Below, in pieces: positions 61,164-64,000 of a stretch of DNA of 64,000 nucleotides. Position 1 is the stretch's first letter. Every line of letters begins with the position of its first letter. A program made the translations under genes and the position numbers. Source of the DNA: Pseudoalteromonas luteoviolacea NCIMB 1942 (GTDB lineage: Bacteria; Pseudomonadota; Gammaproteobacteria; Enterobacterales; Alteromonadaceae); assembly GCF_001625595.1 (NCBI RefSeq), contig NZ_AUXT01000143.1:1-64000 (forward strand), in the 5' to 3' direction. The notes below the pieces were generated by a model that searched no databases, was not told the DNA's origin, and saw only the letters and a program-made list of their open reading frames with translations.

Positions 61164-62507
61164 TTACTTTTCCAACTGTTTAATCACATCAATAACCGCT
61201 TTAAACAAACGTTTGTTTGCCAGCCCAATACTCTGATTTACGGCGGAGCCATAAGCTCCAAATCGAGCAACGACTAGCTGCTTTGAAGGTATAATAACAA
61301 CATATTGACCACGATGACCTCGTAATGACACCGTGTCTTTTGGCAAAGATGGTAACCAAAAACCAAGGTCATTTAACCATAATTGACCGCCATAATGATC
61401 GACCACACCGACTCCCATCATGACCTCATTTATCCATTTTTGAGAGACGATTTGTTTGCCATCCCATTTACCTTGTTGATTGAACAACTGCCCCACTTTT
61501 AGCCAGTCATGAATGCTCAAGAACATTCTCGCGCCACCACGGAGATTACCAGCCTCATCAAACTCAGCAATTGCGTTATTTATCCCGAGCGGTGCGAACA
61601 GATGAGACTGATATAAATCATTCAACGACTGAATATCACCACCAGCTGCCACTGTTACGACATCACTAAGTAGCTGGGTAGTGCCTGTTGCGTACTCAAA
61701 CGTTGTGCCTGGTGTGTACTCTACAGGGAGTTTTGATACATAGTTTACTGAGTCTCCGGTGTAATACCACATAGGACCGAGGTCCTCATAACCATGTATG
61801 TCCGGTGTTTCTGCCCATTTCACACCTGAGCTCATGTTAAGTAGGTTTTTTACCGACATTGAATGCTCGTCAAAGCTGACTTGCTGGTCTAATGTCAACT
61901 TGCCTTGTTGCTCAAGAACCCCTGTGAGTAATCCCGTCAATGTCTTTGCCATCGACCAGCTCAACATTCGGGTGTTGCCAGAGTGATGGGCGTCATACTG
62001 CTCAGCGACAAGTTTTCCTTGATACAGTACTGCAACGGCGAATGTATTGTCACTCCACGTATAGTCAAGGTGATTTTTGGCAAAAAACTTATCCAATGAG
62101 ACATCGTGGCGAATGGCTTTTTGCAATGGTGTACTCGGTTGTTCCGTTGGTAATCGTAAGTCTTGTGTTTGAGCATGCAATTGTGATGGCGTCAATTCGT
62201 GAAGTAAGGTACAACCAAGGCCTTGTCGAAATACTGAGGTGCGGGTTAGATTCTGCCCACCGACTTCAGCGGTTATCGAAACCAACTTTTCGGAAGTATC
62301 TATGTCTAGACTGTAAACATTAGGCAATGCCCCAAGTGCTTCCGGTATGACCCGCTGTTTAATAAAGTCTAAAGACTCGCCTGACACAAAGTGCCGAGAA
62401 CATAATTGGTTTGCGCTGTATCCTAACAAGACATTAGGGTCCGTGTTACAGCCACTAAGAACTAGAGAAGATGTAATACAACCCAATGCCAATACTGTGT
62501 TTTTCAT
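61164..62507 (-). CDS. beta-lactamase-family serine hydrolase, lipoprotein
   Basis: The 447-residue protein has a lipoprotein signal (L-S-G-C, Cys at residue 20). A domain of about 115 residues precedes a class C beta-lactamase/EstB-like hydrolase. The S-x-x-K motif is S-M-A-K (Ser185, Lys188) and a Y-x-x-like segment (F-E-Y-A-T-G-T-T) follows near residue 275. H-R-G-Q in R-G-H-R-G-Q-Y stands in place of K-T-G. Such proteins are usually esterases or peptidases rather than penicillinases. AAGGG stands six bases before the ATG. Confidence 0.88.
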   Translation of the reverse strand: MKNTVLALGCITSSLVLSGCNTDPNVLLGYSANQLCSRHFVSGESLDFIKQRVIPEALGALPNVYSLDIDTSEKLVSITAEVGGQNLTRTSVFRQGLGCTLLHELTPSQLHAQTQDLRLPTEQPSTPLQKAIRHDVSLDKFFAKNHLDYTWSDNTFAVAVLYQGKLVAEQYDAHHSGNTRMLSWSMAKTLTGLLTGVLEQQGKLTLDQQVSFDEHSMSVKNLLNMSSGVKWAETPDIHGYEDLGPMWYYTGDSVNYVSKLPVEYTPGTTFEYATGTTQLLSDVVTVAAGGDIQSLNDLYQSHLFAPLGINNAIAEFDEAGNLRGGARMFLSIHDWLKVGQLFNQQGKWDGKQIVSQKWINEVMMGVGVVDHYGGQLWLNDLGFWLPSLPKDTVSLRGHRGQYVVIIPSKQLVVARFGAYGSAVNQSIGLANKRLFKAVIDVIKQLEK

Positions 62508-62582
62508 ATTTATCCCTTTTGTTATTGTCGAATTTTATGACGAATAACTAAACAATAAATACAAGAAAACCTGTCTTGAAAA

Positions 62583-64000
62583 CTAACTAAGCACTGCTTT
62601 TTTCTGCACCGATAACGTTTCATTTTTCTTCGCGTTATACAGTACTAAGCAAACACCTAATATAAAGTTAGATAAGGTCAATCCCCAAACGATTCCATGA
62701 AACCCAGCCACCGCTGCACCTATATATGCACTTGGAACAGAGAGTACAAACAGCCTCACAATACTAAAATTAAGCGCAACACCACTTCGTCCTATCGCGT
62801 TGCAGCAGCTCACATAAAGCATCACCGCAGCAAGCGCAACATATGAAATAGGCAATACTGTAACAGCAAAGTTTATGGCGTCTTTCACTTCTGATTGTTT
62901 ACAAAAACCAACACTGAGCATATCTGCGCCTAAGAACAGCAAAGTAGCAATAACCAGCTGCCATGCCACGCAAGCAACTACCGCCAGCTTCACCCCTCTT
63001 CTCACTCTAAGCGCTTTTTTTGCCTCCCAATTTTGACCAACAAATATAGGAAGTGAAGTCGTTAAAACCATAGGTAGCAGTAAGGCGATTGGCTCTAAAC
63101 GCATTACTACACCGTATGCAGCTACAGCATCACTGCCTTGCGTAGCCACGACTCCCATCAGTAGTGACTGGGCTATAGGGGTAAGTAATTGCATCGCAAC
63201 TACTGGTACTGACAATCGAATTAAACACCGGAACGTATGGCGACTTTTTTGAGACAGTAAATTAACTTTAATTGAAATATTTTCTTTAACAACGAGTAAA
63301 AACAAGGCATATGCACACCCGATACAAGCCGCAAAGAAGTGCGCTATCCCCAACTTTTCTAACCCACTAAGTTGCATGCTATGTGCAACAGGAGAGAACA
63401 ACAAAGCGCTAATTGAAACTTGAGCTACAGAAAAAGTAACGAGCAACCAGGCCGCTGCGCGCATATTGCCAAACGCTCGGAGTAAACCAAAAACCACCAT
63501 AATAGTGAAGAAAAGTACCACTGCACTTAAGCGATACTGCATATATGTCATTAACGTTGGCCAGACTTTCAGCTGTTGCGCAGAAGTTTCATCAAATCCC
63601 AATACGTTTAGTATTGGTAATAAGTTAAACCAGAACGAGGCTGCTAAAAGCACACCTACCACCGCCGTAAAAATCAAACTTACCGCTGCAAGTTCCTCAA
63701 CCTTGCGCGCTTGAGTCAATCGCGTCGCGACAACAATACCTAACCCTATGGCAAAAGCGAACACGGTGGCTTGTATAGGCAGTGTAAAACTCATAGCCGT
63801 CAGCTCTTCCACTCCTAAGCGAGAGGCGAAATAAAGCTCAATTAAATCAGCACCAAATAGTGCTAAAATAGCAAATAACATGGGTGTCGTGAGCTGTCCT
63901 AGTACCGCACTTGTGGAGCCTGTTAAAATCCAGCGTTTACGTACTGCTCGTAAACGTTGCTTTTGACATGTTACATTTGAAGAAACGGCACCGTCAGGAA
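62583..64000 (-). CDS. MATE family multidrug efflux transporter, 5' end outside the window
   Basis: A multi-helix membrane protein of the MATE family: L-F-G-A-D-L-I-E-L-Y-F-A-S-R-L-G, I-G-L-G-I-V-V-A-T-R-L, A-Y-G-V-V-M-R-L-E and later P-I-F-V-G-Q-N. An ATG at 63881 falls inside the first transmembrane segment, and the frame stays open for 39 more codons to the window edge, reading …R-K-R-W-I-L-T-G-S-T-S-A-V-L-G-Q-L-T-T-P. The true start therefore lies beyond position 64000, and 471 codons plus the stop are visible. It exports cationic compounds using Na+ or H+. The upstream neighbour is not visible. Confidence 0.87.
   Translation of the reverse strand, partial: PDGAVSSNVTCQKQRLRAVRKRWILTGSTSAVLGQLTTPMLFAILALFGADLIELYFASRLGVEELTAMSFTLPIQATVFAFAIGLGIVVATRLTQARKVEELAAVSLIFTAVVGVLLAASFWFNLLPILNVLGFDETSAQQLKVWPTLMTYMQYRLSAVVLFFTIMVVFGLLRAFGNMRAAAWLLVTFSVAQVSISALLFSPVAHSMQLSGLEKLGIAHFFAACIGCAYALFLLVVKENISIKVNLLSQKSRHTFRCLIRLSVPVVAMQLLTPIAQSLLMGVVATQGSDAVAAYGVVMRLEPIALLLPMVLTTSLPIFVGQNWEAKKALRVRRGVKLAVVACVAWQLVIATLLFLGADMLSVGFCKQSEVKDAINFAVTVLPISYVALAAVMLYVSCCNAIGRSGVALNFSIVRLFVLSVPSAYIGAAVAGFHGIVWGLTLSNFILGVCLVLYNAKKNETLSVQKKAVLS

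Noticed and set aside
63881..63883. ATG at 63881 as the true MATE start
   Set aside because: It falls inside the first transmembrane segment and the frame stays open to the window edge with membrane-protein-like sequence upstream.

Overview
The window looks like chromosomal DNA of a marine gammaproteobacterium of the Alteromonadales, most like Pseudoalteromonas. This rests on by-eye recognition of AT-leaning DNA and typical housekeeping genes: secreted S9 and M2 peptidases, a long FadE-type acyl-CoA dehydrogenase, quinone-linked D-lactate dehydrogenase, HopJ- and DUF2805-type small proteins, and many lipoproteins. No database search was possible. I saw no tRNA, rRNA, CRISPR array, insertion sequence or replication origin.

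Layout. 0-7.4 kb: a secreted S9 peptidase, then a run of small, mostly exported or lipoprotein genes of unknown function, all on the minus strand, ending with an M23 peptidase whose start looks like TTG. 7.6-32.4 kb: a compact trans-AT biosynthetic locus on the plus strand. It encodes a PfaD-type trans enoyl reductase, a free-standing acyltransferase, a possible 26-residue micro-ORF, an O-carbamoyltransferase and one megasynthase of 6,740 residues. 32.4-34.3 kb: gene debris (an AlkD-like remnant, a 15-bp tandem repeat and a LysE/TauE chimera) around one GNAT gene. 34.5-38.1 kb: a coupled lipoprotein plus exported HEAT-repeat protein. 38.1-42.4 kb: a VOC-family pseudogene, a rhodanese, an unknown membrane protein, HopJ, DUF2805, a broken response regulator and a YkgJ-like protein. 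42.6-47 kb: an RND efflux adaptor and pump. 47.1-64 kb: a large lipoprotein, FadE, M2 peptidase, an ABC exporter pair, a SixA-like pseudogene, an NAD(P)-binding protein, D-lactate dehydrogenase, a DNase I-fold lipoprotein, a serine hydrolase and a MATE pump that runs off the window.

The megasynthase reads KS-DH-KR-cMT-ACP / KS-KR-ACP / C-A-PCP / KS-KR-ACP / KS-KR-ACP-R. No module contains an AT, so the free-standing AT must load malonyl units in trans. The PfaD homolog could reduce the enoyl group made by module 1. The adenylation pocket reads D-F-W-N-I-G-M-V-H-K, the classical threonine code. The terminal NAD(P)H reductase domain implies release as an aldehyde or alcohol rather than by a thioesterase. 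The carbamoyltransferase would decorate a hydroxyl. Inferred product: a small, C-methylated, threonine-containing, carbamoylated polyketide-peptide with a reduced end. I cannot tie it to a named compound.

At least five gene remnants are readable as broken reading frames, three of them within about 6 kb downstream of the megasynthase, so that flank appears to have been a site of recombination and decay.
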